Shown here piece after piece: positions 37,107 to 48,464 of a stretch of DNA of 64,000 nt; position 1 is the first letter of the stretch, and the number at the start of each line of letters is the position of its first letter. The notes under the pieces were generated by a model. That model did not search any database. It saw nothing but the letters and a program-made list of their open reading frames with translations, and was not told the origin of the DNA. Source of the DNA: Mantis religiosa. Lineage: Eukaryota > Arthropoda > Insecta > Mantodea > Mantidae. The position numbers and the translations under genes are program-made. The DNA lies in contig JAUKNK010000056.1 of NCBI GenBank assembly GCA_030765055.1, positions 944,001-1,008,000 of the forward strand. The letters run 5' to 3'.

Positions 37107-37586
37107 TGTGACTTTGTGGGTTCGTGAAATGAAAAGTCCAATTGCACAAACTCAACAATGTTCCCTATTTCCACCGACTTACAGTTGGACACTTGCCAAT
37201 TACACAAAATTACGCAATGCACACAATTACGATTCACCAGTTCGTCCGTTACCGTTCCGATGCACATACACAATTACGTAAATTATTCCGTTGCACAGTC
37301 TTCTCTTCCACTAATACGGCGCTACCTCACTAGCACGTCAAGCACTGACTGACTGACTTCACTCGCTGCAGCTCCCTTTTTATAGGAATATCACCGTCTT
37401 CTCGACTTCTCTAGTTTCCGCGCGAAGGTGCCTGAGAACCGCGGAAGAGGGGGAAAGGGTCCGCCCGCGCAAGTGACATTTCCCTAATCTCCCCCTCAGT
37501 GACAGAGACTGATGAGTGGGTGTGGCCCAGCTGCCTCGGTTTCCTTCCAGGGGTCGCCGGTCATCCCTTTCCCTAATTGGGTGGCA
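37107..37586 (-). repeat. 5' LTR of gypsy copy A
   Basis: 480 bp; its terminal base group is GTGGCA instead of GTGACA. Next to it (37088-37105) the minus strand reads TGGTGTCAGGAAGC, close to the complement of an insect leucine tRNA 3' end, the likely primer-binding site. Confidence 0.88.
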
Positions 37587-38352
37587 ATATGGTTTTAAAT
37601 TCTCTACTTATTTAAATAGCACCAAATAGGGCCTGGCAGAATTAAAGAAGCTCTTTAATGTTCCAGTTTCACTAAAATTGAGCAGTAAATTATTTGAACA
37701 TTCTCAAAACAGAAGAATGAGACTATAAGTACTAGAAGTCAATACAGCTTTAAATAATTATTGAATTTTATATGTGTTCTTTAAAGTAAAACAGCAAAAA
37801 TTATTTAAAGCCAAATCGAAGAAGAGTTCAGGATATTAAAAAAACGTAATAAAAATTTATTTAAAGGTACAAATGGGATATGTTAAATGGTCTTTTTGCA
37901 GCATTACAAGAAACAACTGAATAGTGATACTGCTTTAAAAAAGTGTATGAGTGTACTTAGAATACATTATCTATTCACTCTTTCACTATTCTTAAAAAAA
38001 CATTTAATTTACTATACACGTCATGTTAATCACGATAGACATATGTAGATATTGTTTTATTGCATAATTTCTTATTGGAACAGAGGGAATGGGGAATACA
38101 TAGGCTAAAGCGACAAATCTGATTGGTCATTATATCATAGATGTGACATTTTATTTTCTTTTCTTGTGAAAGACATAAAAAAAGAATAATGACTTCCCAT
38201 TTCAGAAAAGTATGTGTCCGGGGCGGACTACCTTTAAGGGTCAGAGGGGCAGCACTCACTGATGTTATTGCGCAACTTATAGGTATTTTTGTTAATTTGA
38301 AGAAACCATTTTATTTTCTGTATTAATAAACTGAAATAATCATTACAAATAA
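37587..38352. other. AT-rich spacer, no gene seen
   Basis: No recognisable coding sequence. The minus-strand ORF at 38026-38259 has no known content. Confidence 0.55.
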
Positions 38353-38990
38353 TTATTTGTACACAATAACTGCACCAGTCTCCTTGTGACGAAACAGAAC
38401 ATTTGGCCAGATTATCAGATATATGCAGTCCAGTCGTGAAGTTGATGGTCCTCTCACGAATGTAAATTGCACTGCTGAGCCATGCTTATATTCCCAGATA
38501 TCTGTCAGATGCGTTTGTTCTAGTAGCTGTTGCAGAGTACTACACACATTGACGGCACCCCGTTGATCTTCGGCAGCTGGATTACAATTAAAATTGCCAA
38601 CCAGGACGAACGGTGCAGTTGATGGAATATGGGTCAAGATGTTTGGAATAAAGAAAGTTTCTCGTTGCTTTCGTTTCTTACTGCCCGTAGGAGCGCAAAT
38701 TTTCACCAAGGTAATGCCCACATAGACTGCTGAAATAGCTCTACCAGAGGGATGGAGCACGAAATTGTGTAGTTGTAAACCTTGGCGATACACAATAGCC
38801 GTACCGGTACCTTCCGGCCCAAGATTCGTCTCGTACTCTTAGCCATATAAGAAGTCCACATTACCAATATTCACCTCCTGCAAAAAGCAGATATCTATGT
38901 CATGATTTATCAAGAAGTGCCTTAAAAATAGCTGTTTGACCACCAGTCGCAGACCATTAACATTAAGCGAAGCCCAGATTTGAACACTTA
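38353..38990 (-). pseudogene. LINE ORF2 fragment: APE-type endonuclease
   Basis: Read from 38990: LNVNGLRL, CFLQEVNI (metal-binding Glu), a TAA stop near 38840, GTAIVYRQGLQLHN, FVLVGNFNCNP and SRLDCIYL. This is the order of the N-terminal endonuclease of non-LTR retrotransposons. The GDFN motif reads GNFN, so a catalytic Asp is lost. The sequence stops just before the expected SDH-type end; no reverse transcriptase follows. This is the reverse of the usual 5' truncation of LINE copies. Confidence 0.8.
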
Positions 38991-39126
38991 TTGGCATTCA
39001 ATGGGCAAGGAGCATATCCTTAATGATGCCAGGATTTCGAAAATCCAGGTACCACATTAATATCAGTTGAGCATCCCTGAACAATGTCTAGGTGCGAGTC
39101 CTTTTGGTAAGTTCAGCTGAACGTAG

Positions 39127-40035
39127 TTATTCTTCATACTCATCACCGTAATCCACTGCCGGCCGCTTGCATGAGTCTATCTCTTTAGCTTGGGAAGGAA
39201 CCGGTGGACTACCTATCAGGTGAAGCATGTCCGGTTGTTGCTGTCCTGGTGGGATACCTTGCACTTCCGTCCTCCTGTGCTGACTTCTTAACCGAGGGTC
39301 GCGACCCGAAAAGGCAATGTAAACCTTCTGCCTTAACTGAGCTGTTTCAGTAGCAGACACCTCTATCCCTTCATCCCTAACAACCTCCATACCTCCCTCC
39401 CGAGAAGCCTCAGATGGAGCAGTAAAAGCAGATCTTTCAGGTGAACCCTGTGTCTCAACCATAGGCGTGATATCACTGGCCTCTGCGGACTTTTCGGACC
39501 CCGCCGGTTCTCTCGTCAGCTCCACTACTACCGGACCATTGTCGTCCTGTTGTGCAGGCTACTCCGACTACTGGTCTTCTGCGGACGTACTCGTCGAACC
39601 TGATGCTAGCTCTATACTGACAGCAGCAGCATATGTGCTACCACCTGCTACCGCACTCAAGGTCACTGGACGATACCGTAGGTTTAATGGTAGCCTCGTA
39701 GCACGAAGGGGGCACTCAGCTTACATGTGGGAAGTGGCATGACATAGATGACAAGCTTGTGGTTGACCGATGTAACTGATTGCAACCATATAGGCATCGA
39801 TAACGAAGCTAGCGGGTACTTACGTTTCAGTCCCATCTTCACAGCAATCACGCCGTTGTTAATCGGAAGAAGATACTGGGTGCTCCATTGCTCTCTGCGT
39901 ATGTGATAGACTATACCGTATTGGCTCAGCTGCTGCGACAACACAGCGAGGGGAACCTCCGAAGGCAGATTGAACACTGTAACATTCACGGTGTAATGCG
40001 TAAATTTGCCGTTTCTCCAGAGGCGTAGGTAAACT
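39127..40035 (-). pseudogene. LINE ORF1 fragment
   Basis: It lies directly upstream of the endonuclease fragment on the same strand. It starts near 40035 in broken frames and reads VTVFNLPSEVPLAVLSQQLSQYG, an RRM-like or esterase-free ORF1 pattern, then a zinc-knuckle-like CHLCHATSHM with a stop before AECP (near 39725), then a Pro/Ser/Glu-rich tail (39525-39127). ORF1 proteins of such LINEs bind RNA. At least one frameshift and two stops are present. Confidence 0.68.
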
Positions 40036-40050
40036 TTTACTCATCTTGAT

Positions 40051-40580
40051 AACGGGATAGGAGATTATCGTAAAATACCGCCGAAATCACCCTCGCATAT
40101 ATAGCACGTTCTCTTGTGTGCTGCTAGAGCGTGTCAACTTGATTCACTTGTATTCCCATAAAGTTAACAGATCATTGGTGGATTTCCAATACAGTAGTTT
40201 TACTTGCCGTTGCTTCAAATTGAATTTTTAGTATATTCACACGTTTGTACACCGCCATGATCACCTTTTAAACTCAAAACCGAGCTGAGGTAAAATATAT
40301 CCAATTGAAAAAAACTAGGCGCAAAGCGTTGTACTCTACATACGGCAGCACAAACAAAACCCGATCTGTCTGGCGTTTACTCCCGTACACAGCGGAAAGA
40401 CAACCTCGCGGTTTGCCAGTCACCGCACAACTGTTATTTGGTATTTATTTCCATTGTTATAACTATGAGTCGCTCGTTTATAACAACAGAAAACATTATG
40501 CAAACCAGTGTTATCAGAGAATTCCTAGTGAAGAATTTTTAACAGACATAGCTGTGTATGTGTGTAGTGTTTAACGCCCG
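40051..40580. other. Spacer, no gene recognised
   Basis: This may include the LINE 5' untranslated part. The plus-strand ORF at 40305-40574 shows no known motif. Confidence 0.45.
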
Positions 40581-40582
40581 CT

Positions 40583-40800
40583 TTTACTACATACGCCACC
40601 GCAGGCGATGACACTGATGATACATGAGATGATGATGGAGCATTGGTGGAATGAGATGGCGGGGTAACCGTAAATCCCGGAGAAAATTCACCCCAGAACC
40701 GTGTTGTCCATCATAAATCTCAGTTTGCGGTCGCCTGGGATCGAACTCAGGCCGCCTTGGTGAGAGCCAAGTGGTGTAGCTACTGAGCCATGGCGGGCCC
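40583..40800 (-). repeat. tRNA-derived SINE, minus strand
   Basis: On the minus strand: an A-box-like TGGCTCAGTAGCTACACC near 40785, a B-box-like GAGTTCGATCCCAGG near 40737-40751, and a family body running to about 40583. A relative lies at 49245-49418. Confidence 0.78.
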
Positions 40801-41399
40801 TATACAGTTGTGCTAAACTAAATTAAACGTTGTCCGATTCTGGGAAACCGTTTGGAATGATCTAACCATTAACTTTCTATGAGACTGATATTAAACTGTA
40901 TATTTATCTTATTACAGATATTTAAGAATTTATATCTGTATATAATAAAATTGTTACCTTCTTTAATAAGAATAATATGCTTTTTCACTTTTTCTGTGGG
41001 CCCGTAAAATACGAGGCCCACATTACAGACCCTGCAGGCCATAAAGTTACGCCGCTGCCACTGTTCCTTTTTATAGGAAATAAGTCGGAAAGTAGTCTCT
41101 ATTTGATTACAACTGCGCATGTGCTTAAAAAAGTAACAACATAGTGAGAAATCCGTGAAAATGTTGATTATTTTAGTTCGTTTTATTCTTCCAGTTAATA
41201 TACTTAGAAAACGTTCTGGTTCCCTTATGTGTTTTTATAAGTATAATAGTAACTTAACCTCCAATTTGTCTTATGGGTATAGTAGTTAGATGCATATTAG
41301 CGCACGTCTGCTTTGCTTGCATCACTTAGTTCTAGAGTTACTGAAAATATAAAAACCGTAATTTTTCTTAATTCTTTACCGTTAGCAAAGCATGTACAT
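40801..41399. other. Spacer, no gene seen
   Basis: A/T-rich. The minus ORF at 40869-41120 includes a C..C-like pair (CRVCNVG) but no supported domain. Confidence 0.45.
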
Positions 41400-41475
41400 T
41401 AGTGTCACTGACGGAGCTTCGAACTCGGAACCTCTTGAATGTGAGGCAGGTATACTACCCCCACAGAACATATTG
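41400..41475 (-). repeat. tRNA-derived SINE head fragment
   Basis: On the minus strand it has GGGGGTAGTATACCTGCCTC (A-box side) and GAGTTCGAAGCTC (B-box side), similar to the SINE split by gypsy copy B. The tail is not recognised. Confidence 0.6.
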
Positions 41476-41912
41476 TATTTTTCTGTAATATTTGTGTTGC
41501 TTCATTGTGAGTGGCTTCAGTTTGCACGTATTAAATTTATTCGTATTTCATAATGTTTTAATGTCAATTATTACTATTTTCCTAAGCAACTACAAATGTA
41601 ATATTATTTTGTGCATGGATTAAAGGTCTAAATGGGCGCTCAAGATAGGTTATCTTCGATCGCTCACAACTTCCCAAGGATTTACGTAGAAGCAACAGCA
41701 AAATCAATATTACACATAGTTTAATGCATAGGCTAATATTGGATTGGATTAGAACAGCGCCTTATACCTTGGATAGGTAGATCTATTCTCTCGCTCATAT
41801 TTCGTTCATACGTTGGTAACTGTTTATTTTAAACAGGGAGGTATAAGCTAAACTAGAAACAAAGGCAACATTTCAAGCTAGCTAGGTAAGTATACATCTT
41901 TTTCCTTACATG

Positions 41913-42018
41913 TTTTTTTTTTTTTTTTTTTTAATTTTACGTCCTCCAACGTTAAGTCATATCGGACGATGAATGAAATGGGTGAAATAATGCTCAAATG
42001 AGCCCAGGGTCTATGTAT
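41913..42018 (-). repeat. 3' half of a SINE interrupted by gypsy copy B
   Basis: The minus strand reads CCCTGGGCTCATTTGAGCAT and further family sequence, then ends in a poly-A (T run on the plus strand, 41913-41932). Its 5' half is across the insertion at 47789-47935. The last four bases before the LTR are GTAT, duplicated at 47789-47792. Confidence 0.8.
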
Positions 42019-42501
42019 TGTGACTTTGTGGGTTCGTGAAATGAAAAGTCCAATTTCACCACTCAAAAATGTTCTTTATTTCCACCGACTTACAGTTAAA
42101 CACTCGCCAATTACACAAAATTACGTAATGCACACAATTACGATTCACCAGTTCGTCCTTACCGCTCCGATGCACGTACACAATTACGTAACTTCTTCCG
42201 TTGCACAGGCTTCTCTCCACTAACACGGCGCTACTTCATTAGCACGTCAAGCACTAACTGACTAACTTCGCTCACTGCAGCCCCTTTTTATAGGAATATC
42301 ACCGTCTCTTCTCGACTTCGCTAGTTTCCACCCGAAGGTTCCAGATGGCCGTGGAACAGGGGGAAGGGCCCGCCCGCGCAAGTGACATTTGCTCTAATCT
42401 TCCCCCTCAGTTAGTGACAGAGACTGATGAGTGGGTGTGGCCCAGCTGCCTAGGGTCCTTTCCAGCGGTCGTAAGTCCTGCCTTCCTCTAATTGGGTGAC
42501 A
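42019..42501 (-). repeat. 3' LTR of gypsy copy B
   Basis: 483 bp, TGTGACTTTG...GGTGACA. The internal neighbour (42502-42515) is the polypurine tract on the minus strand, as in copy A. Confidence 0.92.
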
Positions 42502-45500
42502 CTGCTCCCTCCTCAAAAGCTGGTCGTCCCGAACAGCACCATCGTCGGGGGCTAGCCGATCCAGGTGCACCACAAACATCTTCCCCACTGGAACCTTCTG
42601 GATTCGGTAGACCACGTCGTTAATCCTCTTCACCACTCGGTACGCTCCTTGCCATGGCTGCTGGAGCTTCGGGCAGCGTCCCTTGGTCCGGGTAGGACGG
42701 TACAACCAGACCAGGTCACCTTGCTGGATCCCTTGGCTGTTGACTTGCCTGTCATATCTGGTCTTCATGCGGTCGCTCGCCTTCTGGATGTTCTGGCGAG
42801 CCATCTCGTGCATGTCGTGGAGGTGGTCCACCAGGTTCTCCATATACTCGGTCAACGGCTCCTTCGCCTCCGGAGGGCTTCCAAAAGCCAGGTCACAAGC
42901 GAGGCGTAACTCTCGACCGAACATTAAGCTGCCTGGCTTCATTCCAGTGGTGCCGTGTGTAGACGAGCGGTAGGCCAGCAAGAACAGTGGCACCTTGACG
43001 TCCCAGTCTCGCTGATGGCTGGCCACGACCTTCCTCAGGTATTCCTCTAAGGTCTTGAGGTATCTTTCGACCATGCCATCCGACTGGGGATTTAGAGGCG
43101 TCGTGCGGGTCTTGTTCTCCCCAAGCCTTTGTAATGCCTCCTTCATTAGGTTGGACTCAAAGTTGGTACCCTGGTCACTGTGTAGCTCTAACGGCACCCC
43201 AAATCGACACAACACTTGCTCCACGAGGCAGTCTGTGATTGTCTTTGATTCTTGGTTTGGGATGGCATACACCTCCGGCAACTTGGTGAAGTAGTCCACG
43301 ACCACCATTAGGTACTTGTTGCCTCGGTCGGAAACTGGGAACGGTCCAGCAATGTCAACGGCGATCCGTTCGAATGGCGCTCCGACGTTGTACTGCTTCA
43401 TGCAACCCCGGCTCCTAGTCTGGGGGCCGCGACTCGCCACGCACACGTGACACTGACGGCACCATCTCTCAGCATCTGCTCGGAGCCTCAGCCAGTAGTA
43501 GCGCTGCCGTAGTTTGTCGATCGTTCGTTTCGCTCCCAGGTGTCCTCCCGAAGTCCCGGCGTGCACTTCCTCCAAGACTTCCGGGACCTTACTCCGGGGA
43601 AGCACCAACTGTTGTCTCTGCGTCTTCCCATCGGGTGATTCCCATATCCGGAACAGCACGCCCTCTCTGATTTTCAACGAGTCCCATTGGGCCCAGTACG
43701 ACTTGTAGGTGGCGCTCCTTGGTGCGTTATCCTCCCAGGTTGGTCTTGTCCCTGCCTCCACTTCCCCCAAGAGTGGCCCCAAGTCTGCGTCCGCCAGCTG
43801 CTCCCTCCTCAGGCCTGCGCTATCCCAACCGTCCGCAGGCACTGCCACAACTACTCGGACTGCTGCGGCACGCTCCTTCTCTTGCACTCTTGTGCACTAG
43901 CCGCACTATTCTGGACAGGGTCTTCGGGACATGGCGTCTGCGTTACCGTGGCTCTTCCCTCTACGATGTTCCGAGGTGAAGTCGTACTCCTGCAGCCTCT
44001 GGACCCAACGCGCTGTCTGGCCTTCCAGGTTCTTAAAGCTCAATAGACAGGTTAGTGCGGAATGGTCAGTCCTCAGGTGGAATGGCTGACCGTACAGGTA
44101 CTTGTGGAAGTGCTCCAAGGTCTTTACTACCGCCAATAATTCTCGTCGGGTGACGCAGTAGTTCTTCTCTGCCTTAGATAGCGTCTTGCTGTAGTAGGCT
44201 ATCACCCGCTCATGGCCGTCCTGGATCTGCGATAGGACACCTCCAATACAATGGTCGCTAGCGTCGGTAACCACAATGAAGGTGCCACCCGGTTGTGGGA
44301 AGCCCAAAATTGGAGCACTGCACAGGGTCTCGTTTAGGTGCTGGAAATCGTTTTCGGCGTCCTCTGTCCACGCATAAGGCCGGTGCTACTCTGTCAGGTG
44401 GGTAAGTGGTTTTGCGATGTTGGAGAACCCCTATTTGAAGCGGCGGTAATAACTTCACAGCCACAGGAAACTGCGCAACTCTTTCCTATCCTTTGGGCGA
44501 GGCCAATCTCTCACAGCCTGTGTCTTCTCCGGGTCTGTGGCCACTCCGGATGCTGAGACTATGTGGCCTAAGTAGTTCACTTTCATGCGGAAGAGCTGGC
44601 ACTTCTTCGCGTTCAGCTTCAAGTTGGTCGCCTGCAGCCTCTAGAGCACCTTACTCAGATTCTCGAGGAGATCTTCAAAAGTTTTGCTGACGATGATGAT
44701 GTCGTCCAGGTATAGCAGGCAGGCATCGTAAGTCTGCCCGTTCATCACTGACTCCATGAGGCGTTGGAAGGTATCTGGTGCGTTGCAGAGGCCAAAGGGC
44801 ATAACCGTGAACTGCCAAAGACCTTGGCCCGTCGAGAATGCGGTCTTCTCCTTGTCTTCTTGGTCCAGAGCTCTCTGCCAGTAGCCCGACTTCAGGTCGA
44901 GGGTCGAGAACCACTGTGCACCAGTTAGCGTGTCCAGGGTGTCGTCAATCCGGGGTAAGGGAAAGCAGTCCTTCCGGGTGACAGCGTTCAGCTTTCTGTA
45001 GTCTACGCAGAAACGCAGCTCGCCGTTCTTCTTCGTCACCAAGACTACAGGGAAACACCAAGGGATGTCAGACTCTTCAATCACTCCCCTGGATCTCATG
45101 TCCTCCAACATGTCTCGTACCGCCCCTTGCTTCGCCAGCGGAATGCGTCTATGTGGTTGCCGAATAGGCCGGGCGTCTCCGGTGTCGATGCGGTGAAGCA
45201 CTTTGTCCGTGCGGCCGTAGTCACTATCGCCTTGGCTGAAGACGCGCTCGTATCGCCTCAGTAGTTGTCTAACCTTCTCCAGCTATTCTGCGGTCAGGTG
45301 GTCGGCGGCCCTCTCCAGTAAGCCTTCTAGCCGGGGCCCCAGGTTTTGCTTCGGCGCCGGCTCCTGTGTCTTGTCGATTGCTGTTACGCTCACGACGGGC
45401 TCGCACGTTCCCAACTCCGTCCCGGCCTGGACGTCGTGATCGGTGTCCGTTGGATTTAGCAGTCTCACTGGCACCTCCTCTCTGTACGGCAGCAATGTCC

Positions 45501-46224
45501 TGGCTACACACAGTCCGTGTACAGGCGTCTTCTGGTCCAGCATCATGTTCCTGGTTCTCTGGCCCTCCAGTCGCGCCGTCACCACCTCCTCGCTCCTCGC
45601 GGGAACAACAACGTCTTCGTCCAAGACGACCCTGCAAATTCCAAGGTAATCTTCGGGTTGACGGTGTATAACCTCTTCTCCGTTAAGCTGCAGGACTTTC
45701 TAGCCGACGTCGACCGTCGCCTCATGGCTCCTGAGGGCATCTAGTCCCAGCATCACCTCCTCAGCCACCTTCGCGATGAACACCCACAGACGCACGGCAC
45801 TCCCTCCCAAGTTCAGCTCCAGCAGGGCCTCCTTCTCCACAGGCAAGGTGTAGCCCGATGCCGTGACAAGCTGGTATGGCCGGCTTGGCTTCCTTGTCGG
45901 CAAACCCTTCGCCACGTCAGGTCTGATGATGGTCACGGCCGCCCCGGTGTCCACCAGCACGCGGCACGGCTTTCCTCTTACCCAACCGTCCGCGATGAGG
46001 CTGTCATCCATACGCTGGCTGACAGCGCGCAGTGTCACTCGAGGGGATGGTGGTGATGGCGCCGACGTGCCCCTTTCCACGACGGCCCTTACTGGTTTTC
46101 CGGCTGCTCTTCCCGGTGTGGGCAGTCTCTCTGCAGGTGTCCGGGCTGTCCACACCCCCAACACAGGCCATTGGTGTCCGCCGGCGTCCCTCAGCTGGTC
46201 TTCTGTCTCCGGCGTAGCGGACAC
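42394..46224 (-). pseudogene. Pol of gypsy copy B: one frame with in-frame stops
   Basis: The whole stretch from 46224 to 42394 stays in one frame. Protease VDTGAAVTII lies in 46224-45700; the RT segment 45201-44641 carries VDYRKLNAV, LDLKSGY and YLLYLDD-type residues; RNase H (VVTDASDHCIGGVL, RTDHSALT) is 44307-43906; integrase is 43887-42394, with HAGTSGGHLG, CRQCHVC, VDIAGP, HSDQGTNF and DGMVERY (the D,D,E triad complete), then the GAYRVV module. Interruptions are stop codons at about 45700, 45283, 44641, 44455, 44437, 44395 and 43906-43890, nearly all TAG. The integrase ORF reads on into the LTR before stopping. Confidence 0.94.
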
Positions 46225-47260
46225 TCCTCGTTCTCGACCTCGGGATCGATGTTACTTTGGCCGCCTCCATCCTTAATGCCGCTGTCAGCGCCTCGTGGAT
46301 GGTTTTATATTCGCCGAGCATTAGGCGCTGACGAATCTCGGTGTCCCATTCCCCGTCGACAAAATTGTAGGTGGCTTCCCGGGATACGAACTCTAGTGGC
46401 AGGTCAACCTAGCCCTTGCTAGCCAGCTGCTCGATCGCTATGGCGAACTCCTGCAGCGTCTCCCCCGGCTGCTGTGACCTTGCCTTTAGTTGGCTGCGGT
46501 ATGCTGCGGCTAAGCGGTGGTTCCCGAAGCGATCCTCCAGGGCCTCCCAGATGTCCTTGGGCGCCGCCGTTGTCTGCACCGCATTTTGGACTTCCGCGGC
46601 CCGTCCCTGGATGCTGGCTATAAACTGTGTGGCCTCCTCCTCCAGTGACCATCAGTTGTGCCTGGCCACTGTGTCGAACTGGCGGCGGAAGACCTCAAAC
46701 GTTGACGCGCCGTCATACTTGGGAGGTTTGACGCTCGCAGATGTTGTGTCGCGTCCCGGCGCGTCGGCCTTCAAAACCTTCAGCTTCCTGCCGACGACGT
46801 CCTCCACCATGGCGTTCAGGGACTTCACGCTGCTGTCGGCTTTCCCTTCCAGGTCATTGACGCGGCTCGCCAGGTCCTTGACGCGCTCGTCCACTTGGCC
46901 CATCCGCTTGCCCAGCTCCGTCACGTCATCCCTTACGCCGGCCAACTGTTCTTCAAATTTGGCGGCGAGAGCCTCGTTCGCCACCTTCATTTCCGTGGTC
47001 AGTTCGGCCATCTTTGCGGTCATTGTCGTGGCCAAGTTGTTGTTTGCCGTTTCCGTCTTTGCAGCGAGGTTTTCATTTGCCGTCTTCATTTCCTTCAACT
47101 CTGCGGCCAGGTTGTTACTTGCCGCTTCCGTCTTCTCTGTTAATTCGGCCTTCATTTCCTCCATCTTCTCGGTGATGTTGCCGTTGGCCGTCGTCATTTC
47201 TGTCAGTTCCGCCTTCATTTCCATCATCTTCTCCAAAATCTTTTCCAATGCCGCGTCCAT
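46004..47260 (-). pseudogene. Gag of gypsy copy B
   Basis: The start is best placed at ATG 47260, after the primer site; the open frame extends further into the LTR but that part is not family-like. Residues 1 to about 150 are Met/Glu/Lys-rich heptads, strongly coiled-coil. The sequence FEVFRRQFDTVARHN ends at a stop (46652). Capsid-like sequence continues in broken frames to about 46320. The zinc knuckle CWGCGQPGHLQRDC lies near 46150 in a third frame before the protease. Confidence 0.87.
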
Positions 47261-47305
47261 GGCTGTAATTTTCGGTGCTGTTGTCTTCCCGCTTCCTGAC
47301 ACCAG

Positions 47306-47788
47306 TGTGACTTTGTGGGTTCGTGAAATGAAAAGTCCAATTTCACCACTCAAAAATGTTCTTTATTTCCACCGACTTACAGTTAAACACTCGCCAATTA
47401 CACAAAATTACGTAATGCACGCAATTACGATTCACCAGTTCGTCCTTAGCGCTCCGATGCACGTACACAATTACGTAAATTCTTCCGTTGCAGAGTCATC
47501 TCTCCACTAACACGGCGCTACTTCATTAGCACGTCAAGCACTAACTGACTAACTTCGCTTACTGCAGCCCCTTTTTATAGGAATATCACCGTCTCTTCTT
47601 GACTTCTCTAGTTTCCACCCGAAGGTTCCAGATGGCCGTGGAAGAGGGGGAAGGGGCCGCCCGCGCAAGTGACATTTCCTCTAATCTTCCCCCTCAGTTA
47701 GTGACAGAGACTGATGAGTGGGTGTGGCCCAGCTGCCTAGGGTCCTTTCCAGCGGTCGTCGGTCCTGCCTTCCGCTAATTGGGTGACA
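47306..47788 (-). repeat. 5' LTR of gypsy copy B
   Basis: 483 bp. Beside it, at 47287-47304, the minus strand gives TGGTGTCAGGAAGCGGG, the leucine-tRNA-type primer site also seen in copy A. The right flank GTAT (47789-47792) is the target duplication. Confidence 0.92.
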
Positions 47789-47935
47789 GTATCTTAGAGC
47801 TATCCGTCATTTGTCTGTAAGACAAGCCGGAAAACCCCTTATCCATGTAACTCGCCGTGACCGAGATTAGAACTCGGGACCTCTTGATCGTGAGGTAGAC
47901 ATGCTACCATCTACGCTACCGAGGCGGGCTCATAT
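47789..47935 (-). repeat. 5' half of the SINE interrupted by gypsy copy B
   Basis: The minus strand from 47935 has an A-box-like TCGGTAGCGTAGATGGTAGC and B-box-like GAGTTCTAATCTC (47863-47875). It stops at the GTAT duplication and resumes at 42018-41913. Confidence 0.82.
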
Positions 47936-48464
47936 CAGTTCTCTGTAGTAAGTTTTTAATTATCTCTTGCTGTTTACCAGTTACTCAACAGTCGTTCAAA
48001 ATATGAAGACTTCTGGGGACATTCCCGGAAAATTAGAGACATACGTTTCGTTGTATACTAAACTTCCTTAAACACATAGCATTTTAATCAGAATATTTCG
48101 AGCAATCTTTAGACAAAGTTTTGAAGCTACTAAAAATGAGCCATGAAAAGGCTAGTGCAAATGCTTGTGTTACATGCTTGGAAAATGTTACCTTAATATA
48201 TCAAGTTTGTAATTTTTTCACATTTTGTTTCGGAGCTATGATGGCCATACAAACACATAAACCTTGTTAAAAAATATGAGTTTATCCACTACGTATTTAA
48301 TGTTAATCGAGATTAACGTGTGCAGGAATTATTTTGTAGGTGACAGGGGAATATGGAAATGCGCAAGGCTTTAAGGGATAATCAGATCTTTTAAAGATGG
48401 TCGCTATTTGAAGATGTTGTAATTCTATTTTCTTTACAGAGTTAAGGCAAAATGAATAAGGAAT
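47936..48464. other. AT-rich spacer, no gene seen
   Basis: No ORF, repeat or known motif recognised. Confidence 0.5.

Larger units (their letters stand above)
31903..37586 (-). mobile_element. Ty3/gypsy family 2, copy A (complete, broken)
   Basis: The LTRs 31903-32381 and 37107-37586 flank a minus-strand gag-pol. The 4-bp flanks ATAT (31899-31902, 37587-37590) are the target duplication. LTR divergence is about 7% by eye, so this copy is older than copy B (42019-47788). No env. A primer site matching the end of a leucine tRNA and a polypurine tract are both present. Confidence 0.93.
42019..47788 (-). mobile_element. Ty3/gypsy family 2, copy B (complete, in a SINE)
   Basis: 483-bp LTRs at 42019-42501 and 47306-47788, about 3% divergent by eye, with 4-bp target duplication GTAT. 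Same family as copies A and C. It has gag, protease, RT, RNase H and integrase with no env. It is inactivated mostly by single in-frame stop codons, not by indels. Confidence 0.95.

Noticed and set aside
32444..37352. Many plus-strand ORFs of 60-240 codons over gypsy copies A and B
   Set aside because: They are antisense shadows of GC-rich minus-strand gag-pol; none has a domain.
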